This document shows, in pieces, positions 31,501 through 43,414 of a DNA stretch of 64,000 nt. Source of the stretch: Pachyseris speciosa (taxonomy: Eukaryota > Cnidaria > Anthozoa > Scleractinia > Pachyseridae); contig JAEMWC010000241.1 of NCBI GenBank assembly GCA_016490735.1, forward strand, positions 152,501 to 216,500, read 5' to 3'. Each line of letters starts with the position of its first letter. Positions within the stretch are counted from its first letter, which is position 1. The notes under the pieces were generated by a model that was not told the DNA's origin, did not search any database, and saw only the letters and a program-made list of their open reading frames with translations. A program made the translations under genes and the position numbers.

Positions 31501-33050
31501 GAGACTCGTCGAGTTTCAAACTTGACAATTCTGCGGCTACGCGGACGGCCAGTTGGAAAATCAAAGATTTTCCGTAGCCTGTCGGAAGGCTTTCTTCTGC
31601 ACTTGTGTTATATCCTTGTTATTGGAAGAAATAGTCGATTTAAAAGCTCGATCTTAAAGACGCCATTACGATTGTAGTACAGTGGGCTCAGACGTTTTCA
31701 GCAGAGAATAGAAACAGAGTATTAAGCGCATTCCTGTGTAACGGCACCAGCAGAGGTCTCTCTCCTTCATGTTTCTCGTCGCCAGAGACCTCTGCTTGCA
31801 GGCAACTAGCACAATCAATAAGGACCTAATAGGGATCCACCATTCGTGGAAGATTCTAGAAAGAAAGAAGGAGAGAGAGGACCCCAGCAGGTTTCCTTTT
31901 CTCCTGCAAAGCGTCCCCCTCCCCCTCGTTTCGCGCGCTCCCTATTCGTCCCTCCCTACCCCTTTAATTTTTACCACCTACAAACACATTTGTAATCTCA
32001 CTTTATAGGATGCACTGGCTGATAATTCTCATCGCTTTACACTCATTTCTACCACTTCGCCTCCAGAGTAGTTAATTCCTTAATTAGTTTACTGTTTGAA
32101 CCATTGCCTATAGTAAGCTTTGCCAGAAAGCCACAAAATTAATTGCCTTCTAAACTAAGGGACGGACCATTAGAAAAAGCCGGGAGAGGGGGGTGACAAT
32201 TCCTCTAAAAAAAAAAAAAGTTCTGCAAGGGAAACTTGTCTAAAACAAATCCTGCAAGCGGAGGTATCTAAAAAAATATTCATACACAGACGGAAAAAAT
32301 CCTGCAGACAAGAAAGCTTCAAAAAAAATTCACGCTCACGTTCATTTTGTATATGATCAACATGCTGTCACCTTTAGCCACTGCTTGGAGCCATTTCTTA
32401 GCATTGAACAAGGAGAAATTTTCCTAAAGAAAAAAATCAATAAAGTAAAACATCAAAACGTTTTTGTTAAAGTGTTACTTATGTGTGCTGAATTTTGTTC
32501 AAGCCAAATCAGGTAATTTTACCTTAATAAAAAGCTGAAGTTTAATTTAAGTTTGAGCTTATTTATGTAATTATGTAATTATCACTTTTTAAATTAATTT
32601 TCTTATTAAGCTCACTTTTTCCTGCTACCTCTGAACCGACAACCGAAATGATATCTTTTTTTTAGAAGTCTGGCCCAACAGTAAACTATATCGTCGTGCA
32701 GTGATACATAAACTCAAATAAACTAACGTGTATAACTTTTCCATCGCTTACGACCATGTTGGATTGAAGGAGAGTCAGTTGTAAACAGCTCGAACCATCT
32801 GGAGAAGGGGAAAACTGCTGTAAATATAGGAAAAGATGGAAATGCACAGGTTAAATGGCATTAACGTTAGTCCTAACAGAAACTTGAATGGGATATTTGA
32901 ATGGAGGAAGTTAAACTTCGCGCTGCGGACTGTTTAAACCTTCCACTGTCCTTGTTTGCCTGATGGAGTTGATTGTCCTTCGCTTGTCGCTATGAACTTT
33001 GCATATTTTTCCAAAGGCCAGGACTTCACTCCTTGAGATTCACACATCAT
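28380..33050 (-). CDS. REC114: Meiotic recombination protein REC114
   Basis: Five reverse-strand exons, all joined in phase 0: 33050-32940, 32817-32728, 32423-32340, 29791-29504 and 28559-28380. The product is about 250 residues, near the vertebrate length. The N-terminal half reads as the REC114 PH-like fold: SWPLEKYAKF, QWK|QFSPSPDG, CLQLTLLQSNMVV, ENFSLFNAKKWLQ and FRIKFSKSTERSATENC. The middle is polar and likely disordered. The end, LLIRLCLTDSNFPIFVDAVE, is the conserved C-terminal helix block. In mouse and yeast, REC114 works with MEI4 and the SPO11-TOPOVIBL core to make meiotic DNA breaks; the C-terminal helix binds MEI4 and the PH fold binds TOPOVIBL. Start chosen at the first of two ATGs (33050) near WPL; the frame is open further up to 33158. 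The long intron 4 hosts transposon debris. Confidence 0.87.
28637..29061. repeat. MITE in REC114 intron 4
   Basis: ATTAGCCACGTCTAAACGAG continuing into TAAGGGCCTGGGAACGA at the left is mirrored at 29020-29061, giving terminal inverted repeats of about 35 bases. Confidence 0.75.
29504..29791 (-). CDS. REC114: REC114 exon 4
   Basis: A 288-bp phase 0 exon; acceptor CTTGTATGCAG, donor AAG|GTAGGT. It completes the PH fold (HRRFRIKFSKSTERSATENC), then a polar Ser/Gln-rich stretch, ending GLTLSDLANK. Confidence 0.85.
30944..31366. repeat. G-rich MITE-like repeat (GGGCGCTTATTCGA blocks)
   Basis: The left end GCTCGAATAAACGCCCGGGG and the right end GGGCGCTTATTCGAGGGAAT are inverted relatives. The body holds several TGGGCGCTTAATCGGGG blocks. 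It lies in REC114 intron 4. Confidence 0.6.
31366..31640 (-). pseudogene. RecQ-type helicase fragment
   Basis: The reverse strand reads LPTGYGKSLIFQLAVRVAAE (Walker A motif) followed by PVLVVSPLNSLIKDQ (motif Ia), then KAIMIEGD. This is the first part of a RecQ-like helicase core. It stops where the G-rich repeat begins, and nothing of motifs II-VI follows, so it is a broken fragment inside REC114 intron 4. It probably arrived as part of a mobile or retrocopied sequence. Confidence 0.8.
31641..32339. other. Intron sequence between RecQ fragment and REC114 exon 3
   Basis: A hairpin lies near 31750-31805 (CAGAGGTCTCTC...CAGAGACCTCTG) and a repeated CCTGCAAG block at 32220-32310. No coding sequence was recognised. 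Confidence 0.4.
32340..32423 (-). CDS. REC114: REC114 exon 3
   Basis: An 84-bp phase 0 exon; acceptor TTTTTCTTTAG, donor AAC|GTGAGC. It encodes ENFSLFNAKKWLQAVAKGDS and MLIIYKMN, matching the conserved FSL...KW block of REC114. Confidence 0.82.
32728..32817 (-). CDS. REC114: REC114 exon 2
   Basis: A 90-bp phase 0 exon. The acceptor is a tandem CAGCAG (NAGNAG), so the first Gln may be included or skipped. The donor is CAC|GTTAGT. It encodes the first strands of the PH fold, CLQLTLLQSNMVVSDGKV. Confidence 0.8.
32940..33050 (-). CDS. REC114: REC114 exon 1
   Basis: It encodes MMCESQGVKSWPLEKYAKFI to QWK. The reverse-strand donor AAG|GTTTAA leaves phase 0. The WPLEKYAKF block is the usual N-terminal signature of the family. 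Confidence 0.8.
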
Positions 33051-33549
33051 TTTGTTTCCAAACAAGTTTATTTCGGCACGTCGTTGCTTTTTTTTGATGA
33101 TAAGTTCCCGGGGATAAGTTATAGTGAAGGTTTTCCTTTCCTCACGGCAAACTCGCAAGCCGCGGCGGACAGTCAGCGAACACAGTCAGTTTTCGCGGGC
33201 TGTTTTCGCGCCAGTAAAACTGAGCGGCAGGCGAGAATGGTGTTTTCTTCGTTTTCATCCATTGTCGTGCTGGACAATGAATGAATCAAGGAACTAACGA
33301 ACACACGAATGAATCAATGCCGGAATGAATGATTACGAAGGGAAGAGAGAAAGAATAACTTATAGAAAAGAAAACAAAATGAAAAGAATGGAAAAACAAG
33401 TGAAGACTCGCTGATATCGGGTACTGACTGACAAGTGGCAGGCGAGTGGCAGGCGTAGTAAAGGGAGGGGGAGGGCGGGAAAAGGAGAGAATCCACTCCC
33501 TTTTTCCCACCCTCTCCCTCCCCTTTTTACGTCTCCCACCCAGGCTTAA
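33051..33549. other. REC114 5' region up to the palindromic element
   Basis: The reverse-strand frame stays open to 33158, so the true REC114 start could be higher. A T-rich, then GGGAGGGGGAGGG-rich stretch follows. No other exon was found. Confidence 0.4.
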
Positions 33550-34344
33550 GAGGCAGTCCCGCTAAAAGCGGTCCTCTCGACTTGGCGACCAAAAGAAGTT
33601 TTCCTTTATTTTTTGACCATCAAAAGGGTTTGGTACGCATGTTTAAAAAATGCTATAATTATTTTCCAATTCTTTATTTTTGCGCCGCCACAGGCCCAAA
33701 TTGAATTTTGGCTCACCTGCCCGAACTGATAGCGATCGAAAGTGTAAATTTCACTGATTTTGTCAAGCGCGCCCTGACTGCAAAAATCTAGCTCACTAAA
33801 TTCTACTTTACTACAAGTTACAAGGTGTATTCAGTTAGTTCACAGACAACACATGAAAACTTACAAAAAAGTCTTACGCATTCCAGCGTGATTGGAAGAC
33901 ACCCTTGTCTTGAGCCTTAATTTGCATATCGAAAACTAACCGAATAAGAGGAAAGAAATCTCAAAACTTTGGCGTAAATCGTGATAAAAAAACCACATCA
34001 GAGCACAGTCTATACTCCAATGAACTGGTATATCGCTTCAAACCGGCGGGTATCACCTTAGCTTCCACACACCAAGAGCCCAAAATTGACGAAAATCCAT
34101 GTGTTTACATAATTATCGTTGGTGTCAAAGCTCATTTGCATAATTCTAAAAATTGGTGAAAAGATATTTTTTTACCGTTCAGATTCTTTTACTGGCCTTC
34201 TAAACAATGGGTCTTAACTTCCCTTAATGATTTTATGTAATAGAAATCTTGTGTTGTGGTAAAATGTTGCATAAACGTGATCAGTCTATATGGCTTGCGA
34301 GACCCACAAAGTAAACATTGGCGGTACGTTGTAAGTAGTCTATT

Positions 34345-35345
34345 CGGCGGGTTTCTTTTGCGGGTCACAGGTCACGGGTCACAGGTCACAGGTCACAGGT
34401 CACAGGTCACAGGTCATTTTTTCTAGAATTATACCACAAGAGTGACTTTCAATTAATGTGCTAACTAACCACTTAAATCTTTTATTACGGACCTCAAGTA
34501 ACCCTGGACGGTGAATCCCTAGTCGCCAAACCATGGCGAGGGGGAATGGGGCTAGAACGTCATCCTGTGCGCGAAAAGTTAAAGGTTTCGCTTCACTATG
34601 GCTTCTTTTAGGGATGCGAGAAACTTGTTAACGGCGCCGCTGTACGATGATTTGATTTCAGAAGAAAAGTATTTTATATAACATCGTGCTTTTCAGTGCA
34701 CTCCATGACATTTGACCTATAACAAAAATTGAAATTAAATGAAGTTAGCGAGATAAAACATCTCACAAATAAATTGAGTTTTTCATGTACAAGGTTACCT
34801 AAATAATCCTGTCAGCTTTGTTTTGAAAATCGGGTAAATTTCCGGGAAAAGCAGAGGCAAATGCAATGAAAAGAAAAGATACATTTACCCATTTTTAGCA
34901 GCGACGGGAACTTCGCTTCCAGCATTCGCCATAGTCGCTGTCACTGTCGCTGCGAATTTGCATTTTTGCACTGGATCTAATATCGCTGGTTTAGACTATA
35001 ATCCAGATTAGCCTTTGAGAGACACGGATTTCAAAGGTAAAATTGAAAAACAGACTCGCGTTCTCGAGACACCGCCGTTAGACACCACGTTAGGTGGACG
35101 GCAAGAGCATTACGTAAATTGCGGTCAACAAGGCCATCTTGACTTCGGGTTGATTGCCGTCCAGGGTTGCTTTAATTCCGTAATTAAAGGTTTAAGTGGT
35201 CAGTTGTCACATAAATTGAAAGTCACTCTTGTGGTATAATTCTCAGAAAAATTGACCTGTGACCTGTGACCCGTGACCCGTGACCCGTGACCCGTGACCC
35301 GTAACCTGTGACCTGTGACCTGTGACCTTCAAAAGAAACCCGCCG
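34345..35345. repeat. MULE-like element with GGTCACA arrays at both ends
   Basis: The ends CGGCGGGTTTCTTTT and AAAAGAAACCCGCCG are inverted, and the flanks are GTAGTCTATT (34335-34344 and 35346-35355), a 10-bp duplication. Next to each end is an array of a 7-base unit (GGTCACA or TGTGACC, about 8 to 11 copies). The arms continue as inverted repeats for about 170 bases. The centre has no recognised coding sequence. Confidence 0.8.
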
Positions 35346-36943
35346 GTAGTCTATTGAATAAATTTCGCTAATTCACGTTGTAAACGACAAGATGGAAAAT
35401 ATCAAATTCTATAGTTAAAGTTTTACAATTTGGCAATTGTAAACATTATATGCATCTTGAGGGGACATACAAACATAAAATACATTATGCTAATAATTTT
35501 GAAACAACCACATGCAAACATACACTCACGGCCTGCCCACTGAGAAAACAATGGAGAAAATGCTCTGCATGATTCCAACAAAGACAAGCGACCCGATTCA
35601 ATAATGGCACTACATTCTGCCAATTTCTTTCCATCATTGATGGTTTTCATGCGGCTACGGTCTGCAACGTTTCCAAGTTACAATCTCAACATCGCGGACC
35701 GTTATGACCAACAAGAATAACTTCGCTTGCTGCATTGCTTTACATTGAACGTGACTGCTTGTTGTGTTATGGGATGGGAGGGGAGGGAACAAATATGTGG
35801 GAGGGGACGGAACAAAACAATAAGAGAAAATTCTGTTTTTTCAATACATGTATAGATAAGTATCTAATCGGTGAATAGCTAAAAAGAAAAAAAAAAAAAA
35901 AGGAATTCCTCCAATATTATTTCAGTCCATCACACTGTCTCCAATAATTATGGTGAACGCTAACATGACGCGACTATACAATTGAGGGGTAAGAGTGGCC
36001 TGGAGTGACCGGCAACTACAGATGAATGGGCTTCCACATTAGCATTTTTCGCTTTTTTAGTTACTGTATTGATTATACAGTAATTTGTGGACACGAGTCT
36101 ATTTTTTAGTAGTACCTAACCGTTGTCTTTTGCAACTCAGTGGGTAAGAATATAGAATGAAGTGCACAGTTTAAGAGCCGTTGTCTGTAACTTTCAAGTA
36201 TGCGGCGACAGAAGCGAAAATTCGAATTTCTTTTAATTTGCCCCAAAAGACCCTTTCAGTGAACTATTTTCAAAAATAATATTCAAAAGTTCCGGCGATT
36301 TTTTATTTTCGCGAAAATCAGGAAAGTTCGAAATCGGCCTGAACGCCCTTGAAACACCCAAGAATGCTAATGTCAATCCCTCGTACAAGACGAGCAAACC
36401 TTGTCTTCCATTGATGTTTCCACAATTGATTTTACTTCCCTTGGAGTTTCTTTTAAGCTATATTTCATCTCCAAGTAAGCTTTCTTTGATTTCTATACAC
36501 TCGTGTAAAGAATACAATGTTTGCTTCTCTGTTTATACGCTGAATTTTGCCATATTTCAGAAGGCCATAACATCGGGGGTATACGAAATTACAGGACATA
36601 AGATAGCTCTCATCAACGGAAAATTCTTCTTGTTTATCATACTAAAAGGGTTAGTTTGGCCCGCTAATAGCGTGCACGCTACGCGAAGATATGTGGCATG
36701 TACTTTCGATGTTTCGCCATTTTCCACATTGTACTCCTAGTATTGTAAGTCACGCATTTACATTAAGAGAAAACTCAACGTCTTTGGTCTCTAAGAGTGC
36801 TTTTAATTGTTCATTTAAACAGATGAATTTAATATAGGCACCTTCCTATCTTGTTACGTTTGCGGAAGACTCTGAACGTGAAGTTTTTTTTCGGTTTATT
36901 TAAAAGCTTCCTTTGAGTGCAGAGTAAACAAACTGCGGACATG

Positions 36944-37952
36944 GGGTCGGTACAAAACGTGGACCCCCCTTATGGACCCCCTTCTGGACCCCCATCTGGA
37001 CCCCTTCTGGACCCCCTTCTGGACCCCATTCTGGACCCCCTTCTGGACCCCCTTCTGGACCCCTCGATTTTTCTGTTGAAAAATAATAAAATGATATTTA
37101 ACAGTCTTCGCTTTGGATTTCAACTTCGGACGGTTCGTTGATTGTTACAGACAGTAGTTACAGTAATCGCGAACATTACCACAGCCAGTTGCCATTTTCA
37201 TCCCGAGAAAGACTTGCTTTGAATTTCGCTGAATTTGCGTTGCTGACTTTTGTTGTTGTTACCAAATACTTTAGAATTTTCTCGCAAAGGTTAGATAAAC
37301 GTTAAAGATACAAATTACTGTTCAGCTTTCAACTGGGTTTCGAAGAATGTGAACCGAGCTCAAAAACTATCATTTTTTTCTGTTTGGATTAGAATAAGCA
37401 CTGCTAGTTAATGTTATCACTGCAGCAAAAAGGTGAGCAATGTTTTCTTCCACGCTGGCAAAACAAAGTCGAAAGCTTGCTCTGAAAATCCGCTGAACGA
37501 TGATGGAATGAAATATGATCACTCTGGTTGCCTAGCACGTGACATAAATCTGCCACGGATAATAATTTTCACATTCTCCGAAAGCCTGTTGAAAGCTGAA
37601 CAGTAATTTGCATATTTAACGTTTATCTACCTTTTCGAGAAAATTCTAAAGTATTTGGTAACGACAACAAAAGTCAGCAACGCAAATTCAGCGAAATTCA
37701 AAGCAAGTCTTTCTTGGGATGAAAATGGCAACTGGCTGTGGTAATGTTCGCGATTACTGTAATACTGTCTGTAACTATCAACGAACCGTCCGAAGTTGAA
37801 ATCCAAAGCGAAGACTGTTAAATATCATTTTATTATTTTTCAACAGAAAAATTGAGGGGTCCAGAACGGGGTCCAGAAGGGGATCCAGAAGGGGTCCAGA
37901 TGGGGGTCCAGATGGGGGTCCAGAAGGGGGGGTCCACGTTTTGTACCGACCC
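36944..37952. repeat. MULE-like element with GGACCCCCTTCT arrays and long arms
   Basis: The ends are GGGTCGGTACAAAACGTGG and its complement; the flanks are GCGGACATG (36935-36943 and 37953-37961), a 9-bp duplication. Arrays of a GGACCCCCTTCT-like unit lie just inside both ends. The arms are inverted repeats of about 400 bases (to about 37340 and 37585). Arm ORFs read as Pro-rich (GPPSGPP) and are artefacts. Confidence 0.85.
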
Positions 37953-38172
37953 GCGGACATGACATGGAAAAGCGATGGAAGATACGTTCTGTGGACGATC
38001 AAGTGTTTTCCTATTCCTGAAATTGTCCTGTCGCCTAGTTTAGTATTTTCCAATCTCAGCTACAGCCGGTCCTGTGGGGAAAATAGAATATACCGTAAAT
38101 GAATGTTGTCATCCGCGGTTTACATTCGCGAGCTTCAACTTTAATATGAAAGCACACCTGCTGACCTGTCAT

Positions 38173-38505
38173 GTTATGCACATGTCATCGGCTTCCCCGT
38201 GGGGTCGACTCCCGGGCCTACCAGGGAGATATGTGGGGGAATACAAGGAGATGGATGGGATTCTTTGCCCGAGGGTAGGGGAAAATCTTGACATTGTTTT
38301 ACGATCAAAGGTAGGGGGGTGGGGGAATTCACAAGTTTGAAAAGGATGTCACGGGGATTTTCAGGTGAGAGACACCTCACCCAGGGGACTTTGTCTTGAG
38401 AGATTCCCCGACCCCCCGGGAAATTCCTCAAGGTTGCTTGACTGATTTTACAATCCCCCTGGTTGGCCCGGGGGTCGACCCCACGGGGAAGCCGATGACA
38501 TGTGC
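38173..38505. repeat. MITE with GTCATCGGCTTCCCCGTGGG ends
   Basis: ATGCACATGTCATCGGCTTC at the left and its complement near 38505 are inverted, with arms of about 45 bases. Confidence 0.7.
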
Positions 38506-39217
38506 ATTACGATCAGTAATCTTGCAACTCAACCGGCTGCGTGCGACGTTTTAACTTTGTTTTCATAAATCTCTAATAACATAACAACTAATAACATAAC
38601 TAATCTCTAATAACATATAAACATATATGATTCATTTCATATATCATTCACACAACATAACTGTAGTTAATATAGATTGTTTGGCAGCCCTCTTACCAAA
38701 AACAATACATTGGACAACCGTTGAAGGTTTATATGAACTTTTTTTCCTGAAAGATCCCTTTGCATGCACTGACAGCCGCGATCAATCCTATCATTCAATT
38801 TATCACCATACTGAGAAATCATTCCTTCGAAGGGATTTACAGAAATATGTTCTTACCTATCTGAAATTCGTGTTATCGTTGACGAAGATTATATCTGGAC
38901 ACCAGACCATCAGGAAAGCATTATATCGCTAGTTTTTACTTGCCTGTGTGTTTCAACCGATTTGTTATATTGCGTGGCAGATGAAATGTGATACACCACC
39001 AATGCTCGAAAAAGGACAAGAAAAGATGTGTCAATATTGCACATTTATGGCAGTTTTTCGTAACAGATAGAAGACAACAAATAATAAAATGAGACAACCC
39101 ACTGGTTTATTTAGCTTCCTAGCTTGTCCATTGTTTTTATTTAGTTTAGATTAACATATCTTGTAAATTTTGTAGATTGTAATAAACAAAATGTATACAT
39201 TGATAAAAGCAAATAAA

Positions 39218-39260
<43 letters not shown>

Positions 39261-42200
39261 TTTTTTTTAATTAATGTAATGCGTGACTTACAATAGGAGT
39301 ACAATGTGGAAAATGGCGAAACATCGAAAGTACATGCCACATATCTTCGCGTAGCGTGCTCGCTATTAGCGGGCCAAACTAACCCTTTTAGTATGATAAA
39401 CAAGAAGAATTTTCCGTTGATGAGAGCTATCTTTTGTCCTGTAATTTCGTATACCCCCGATGTTATGGCCTTCTGAAATATGGCAAAATTCAGCGTATAA
39501 ACAGAGAGGCAAACATTGTATTCTTCACGCGATAGTATAGTTGGAGATGAAATATAGCTTAAAAGAAACTCCACGGGAAGTAAAATCAATTGTGGAAACA
39601 TCAATGGAAGACAAGGTTTGCTCGTCTTGTACGAGCGTTTTGAAAATGGACTAATTTGCATAACATTCTTGGGTGTTTCAAGCGCGTTCAGGCCGATTTC
39701 GAACTTTCCTGATTTTCGCGAAAATGAAAAATCGCTGGAACTTTTGAATATTATTTTTGAAAATAGTTCACTGAAAGGGTCTTTTGGGGTAAATAAAACG
39801 AAATTCGAATTTTCGCTTCTGTCGCCGCATACTCGAAAGTTACAGACAACGGCTCTTAAAGCCTTGGCCAAACGGACTCGCAAGTAGACGCAAGTTGAAA
39901 ACTTGCGTCTACTTGCGACTAGGTTTGGCCAGGGCTTGCGTGCACTGCGTTGACTTGCGCTGACTTGCGCTCACTTCACTTGTTGTGTTATGGGATGGGA
40001 GGTGAGGGAACAAAATATGGGAGGGGACGGAACAAATAAATAAGAAACATTTCTGTTTTGTTTTGTTTGTTTGTTTGTTTTTTCAATACATGTATAAACA
40101 AGTATCTAATCGGTGAATAGCTAAAAAAAGGAATTCCTTCAATATTGTTTTAGTCCATCACACTGTCTCCAATAATATATCGAACACAAACTTGACGTGG
40201 GGTGGGAGTGTCCTGACCGGCAAAACTGTGCAAAGGCTGTGACACATGTGGACATGTACAGGCCAAAGAAAAAGATCCATTCAAATAAAACTTCATACCA
40301 GATTTAAAGCAAAAGAGTTCAATATCCGTAATCTGGAACTGTTAAACAGAACTTGAAAAGAGATTTGAAAAGCAGTTGGAAAAGGGTTATGTTGTATGGA
40401 CAAGGGATGACAAGCAAAGAAGGTGCTGAGATTAGTCGGCTCTCACGACTGTGTGGGAACTGCTAGCTGAAAATTGGAGCGCGAACTACTTACATTTTAA
40501 GCCGAAATTGGGAACGAGTTCCTATTAAGGAAACGAAAATAATGGATGAATAGGGTAGGGGATTTCCTGCAGTTTCCTGGCACTGATTGCGGTGACAACG
40601 ATGTCAGAATGGAGCGTTCGATTCGCTACTCCCCTCTCCCTTTTCCCTTCCTTCCCATCCACTTTCTACGCCTATCACGCGGGCTATGAAGGACGGGGAA
40701 TTAACCTGTTTTTATGACATTTTGTTTACGACCAAGAAGTTGTCTGAACCCGAGAGGAGCATAACAACTGCAGCTGGCAGATCCTTTTGCTTGTACATTG
40801 AACACTGAAAACGGAGATTCTGTCGAAAATGACAGAAATAAGGTTTAGAAATCTGACATTATCCCCTAGCTGTATACGTAGAGAGGGAAAGCGAGAGGAA
40901 AGAGCACGAGTGCGACGGGAGGGAGCTGAGCGACGGGACGGGAGGGAGCTAACGCGCGCGCCCCCTTCCTCAGTTCCATTTTCTTTTCTAGCGCCTTCCT
41001 GCGCTTTCCTGCGCGGCCTGCCGAAGACAGGCTCAGTTGCTCCATCCAGACCATTCTGCGACGAGCTGTGTGCAGATCACTTTCATCTACCCATTCTATG
41101 ACAGAATAAGAGTAAGCAATAGAAATAAGCAGAAAAGTCTAAAACAAATTGTACTTTTAAGCCTTTGCTAAACGGACTCGCAAGTAGTCGCAAGTTGAAC
41201 TTTTTTGTACAGACTTGCGTTTGGTGGCCAAACGGACGCGCAAGTTTCCTCGCAAGTATACGCAAGTCGTAAAAAATATTTCAAGAATACATATCTTGTA
41301 TTTTATTGGCTGATAGGTTACTATAACAACGAATGGACGCCACTCAACTTGCGTTGACTTGGGTTTGGTGGCCAAACGGTGAAAATGTGGGGAGAGTTGA
41401 AAACACTGACCCCCGCTCCGTGGACTACCCACTGACCCCCACTCCGTGGACTACCCCACGGAGTACTCCACGCACTACCCTATGGACTACTCCGCGGACT
41501 ACCCCTCTTATGGTAAAGCAAAAATTATTTTTAGGCTGAAAAAAAAAAAGATACAAGAGACATACTTGCGTCAGTCGCCATCTTGGTTACCGCCATTTTA
41601 CTCGGCGGGTTTACCTAAAGGAGAGAATGAGGAACCCGGAATCCAGATTCCGGAATCTAGACTCAACTGGAGGGAATAAACCAAGTCCCAGACTAAGACT
41701 CCACTCCTGTCACCTACCTCCTCCTGTAAGACATCTATAGTCTTCTTCGGTTTTTTTATTCCTCTTATTAATTTCATGGATTACTTATTTTAGTGCCATT
41801 TCAAGTCTTTGTGCTCATAATGTTTTTAAAAATTATTGTTTCCATGTTCCGGAAATGACCCTCAGTTATCAAACTAACTGTTGATACTGAATATAAGCAT
41901 ATAAGCAGAAACGAATAAATTTACCTTAGAAAGCAAAACTAAGTATTCTTAATTGTTTTATTAACGAGCACTTTTTGAGAAACCTTTTTGCAAAACGAGC
42001 AACTTTTTGAAAACGACAAGCAATTTTCGAGCAACTTTTAGCAAAATTTCAAGCACCTGATCATTTACTGGCACTGAACTTGTGGACGACCGTTCCGGTG
42101 GTACTCGATCCAAGATAAATCTCCCCATGAAGCTTTGTGCCTGTCATCGTCATCATTATCATCCCTTTATTTCAATAATTTAAAAATTACAATTTAGAGA

Positions 42201-42599
42201 ATAATAATATAATAATAATAAATTACGAATTTATATTGCGCAGTTTCCATGACGAGATGATCAACTGCGCATTACAACGATGGATGAAATAAAATAACTA
42301 AATGATAAAATACGAATTACATCATGCGTTGTGTAAAAATACACACGTTGTGTAAAAGTTCTCACGTTGTGAGAAATACACAACCCGCATGTAGCAAAGC
42401 TAATCGAGGCGGGTTGTGTAACTTACGATCAAATTCGATCAAAACACAACCACTCGTATAAATCTCTCGCTCCTAGCTTGTTCGAAGTACGAGGATACTT
42501 TCTCAGAAGGCAATCAACTTGCGAATGTTACAGAGAAAATGAAAAGTAAAAATTATAAACATCTTTCTTTTATTTAGCAATGAAAACTTAAAGCTTGTG

Positions 42600-42755
42600 G
42601 GATGTGGCTGGAGTGACAAGGATACTTCGCAAATTAATGTGATCAAGTAAGCTGAAGTCACTCAAAAGGCACTAAGGCCACAAGGTAGCGGGCAGTGCCT
42701 TTTGAGTGGCTTCAGCTTACTTGATCACATTAATTTGTGACGTATCCTTTCTTTT
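42600..42755. repeat. Foldback repeat (AGCTGAAG...CTTCAGCT)
   Basis: AATTAATGTGATCAAGTAAG and the following CTGAAGTCACTCAAAAGGCA are mirrored within 160 bases. A relative of one arm occurs at 52061-52165. Confidence 0.7.
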
Positions 42756-42996
42756 ATTTACATTATTGTATGGCCAAACAACTTGCCTAGTAACTGAATT
42801 ACGTCTTTCATACAAGATGGTGCCAGCCGAGTTACCTAGGATATAGGCGAAACACAGTGACGGTAGTAGAGTTCGATCATTTGCAAAAACATTTGGTTTT
42901 AAACATTGTCCTCAATCTGAGCTCTTTCTGATTTTCTAGATTCCGGAGTCCGGAGTCCGGAGTCCGGAGTCCGGATTCTCTCTTTTAGGTAAACCC

Positions 42997-43414
42997 CCGG
43001 GGGGTACTCCCAGAAAAATTTAGTGGGAGTGTGCGGCCCGCTTCCTGAAACCCTTACCCTTTTCAGACCAAAATCTTCGATTTTCCCTACCCTATTTCAG
43101 ACCTGATCAAAAATTCAATACCCTATTTCAGACCTATTTTACGGAGACGGTTGGCGTAAACAATTTGACAAGGGCATTTGTTGATGGTATTATCGCCTAG
43201 TGATGAAAAAGTAGCTTCTTCTTAAAAATAAAAAAAATACCCAATTCAAGTCTAGAGTGCTCAAACCATACCCTATTCCAGACCAAAATGGTCAAAATCG
43301 ATACCCTATTTCAGACCAAAACGGCTAAAAAAACCATACCCTTTGGGGCCGCACATACCTATATAGTCCGTACAAGGGAGTACCCCCCCCAACCCCCCCC
43401 CCCTAACCCCGGGA
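42997..43414. repeat. MITE with GGGGGGTACTCCC ends and 9-bp duplication
   Basis: Flanked by GGTAAACCC at 42988-42996 and 43415-43423. The other arm of the host element has the same site once, unbroken. The ends CCGGGGGGTACTCCC and GGGAGTACCCCCCCC are inverted. Tandem CCCTATTTCAGACC blocks fill the middle. Confidence 0.8.

Larger units (their letters stand above)
36175..39855. mobile_element. TTAA element with inverted arms of about 600 bases
   Basis: GAGCCGTTGTCTGTAAC at 36175 is mirrored at 39855, and the arms stay inverted to about 36772 and 39268. Flanks are TTAA (36171-36174 and 39856-39859). Its middle contains the element at 36944-37952, a MITE at 38173-38505 and a (TTA)n tail at 39220-39258. 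The paired open frames of its arms are repeat-derived. Confidence 0.7.

Noticed and set aside
34371..34420. GTCACAG array that resembles a CRISPR or regulatory array
   Set aside because: Units are 7 bases with no spacers, and a mirrored array lies at the other end of the same transposon; this is animal DNA.
36411..36740. 109-residue frame with a paired copy at 39146-39883 on the other strand
   Set aside because: Both lie in the inverted arms of one TTAA element; the mirror explains the similarity and there is no domain or splice support.
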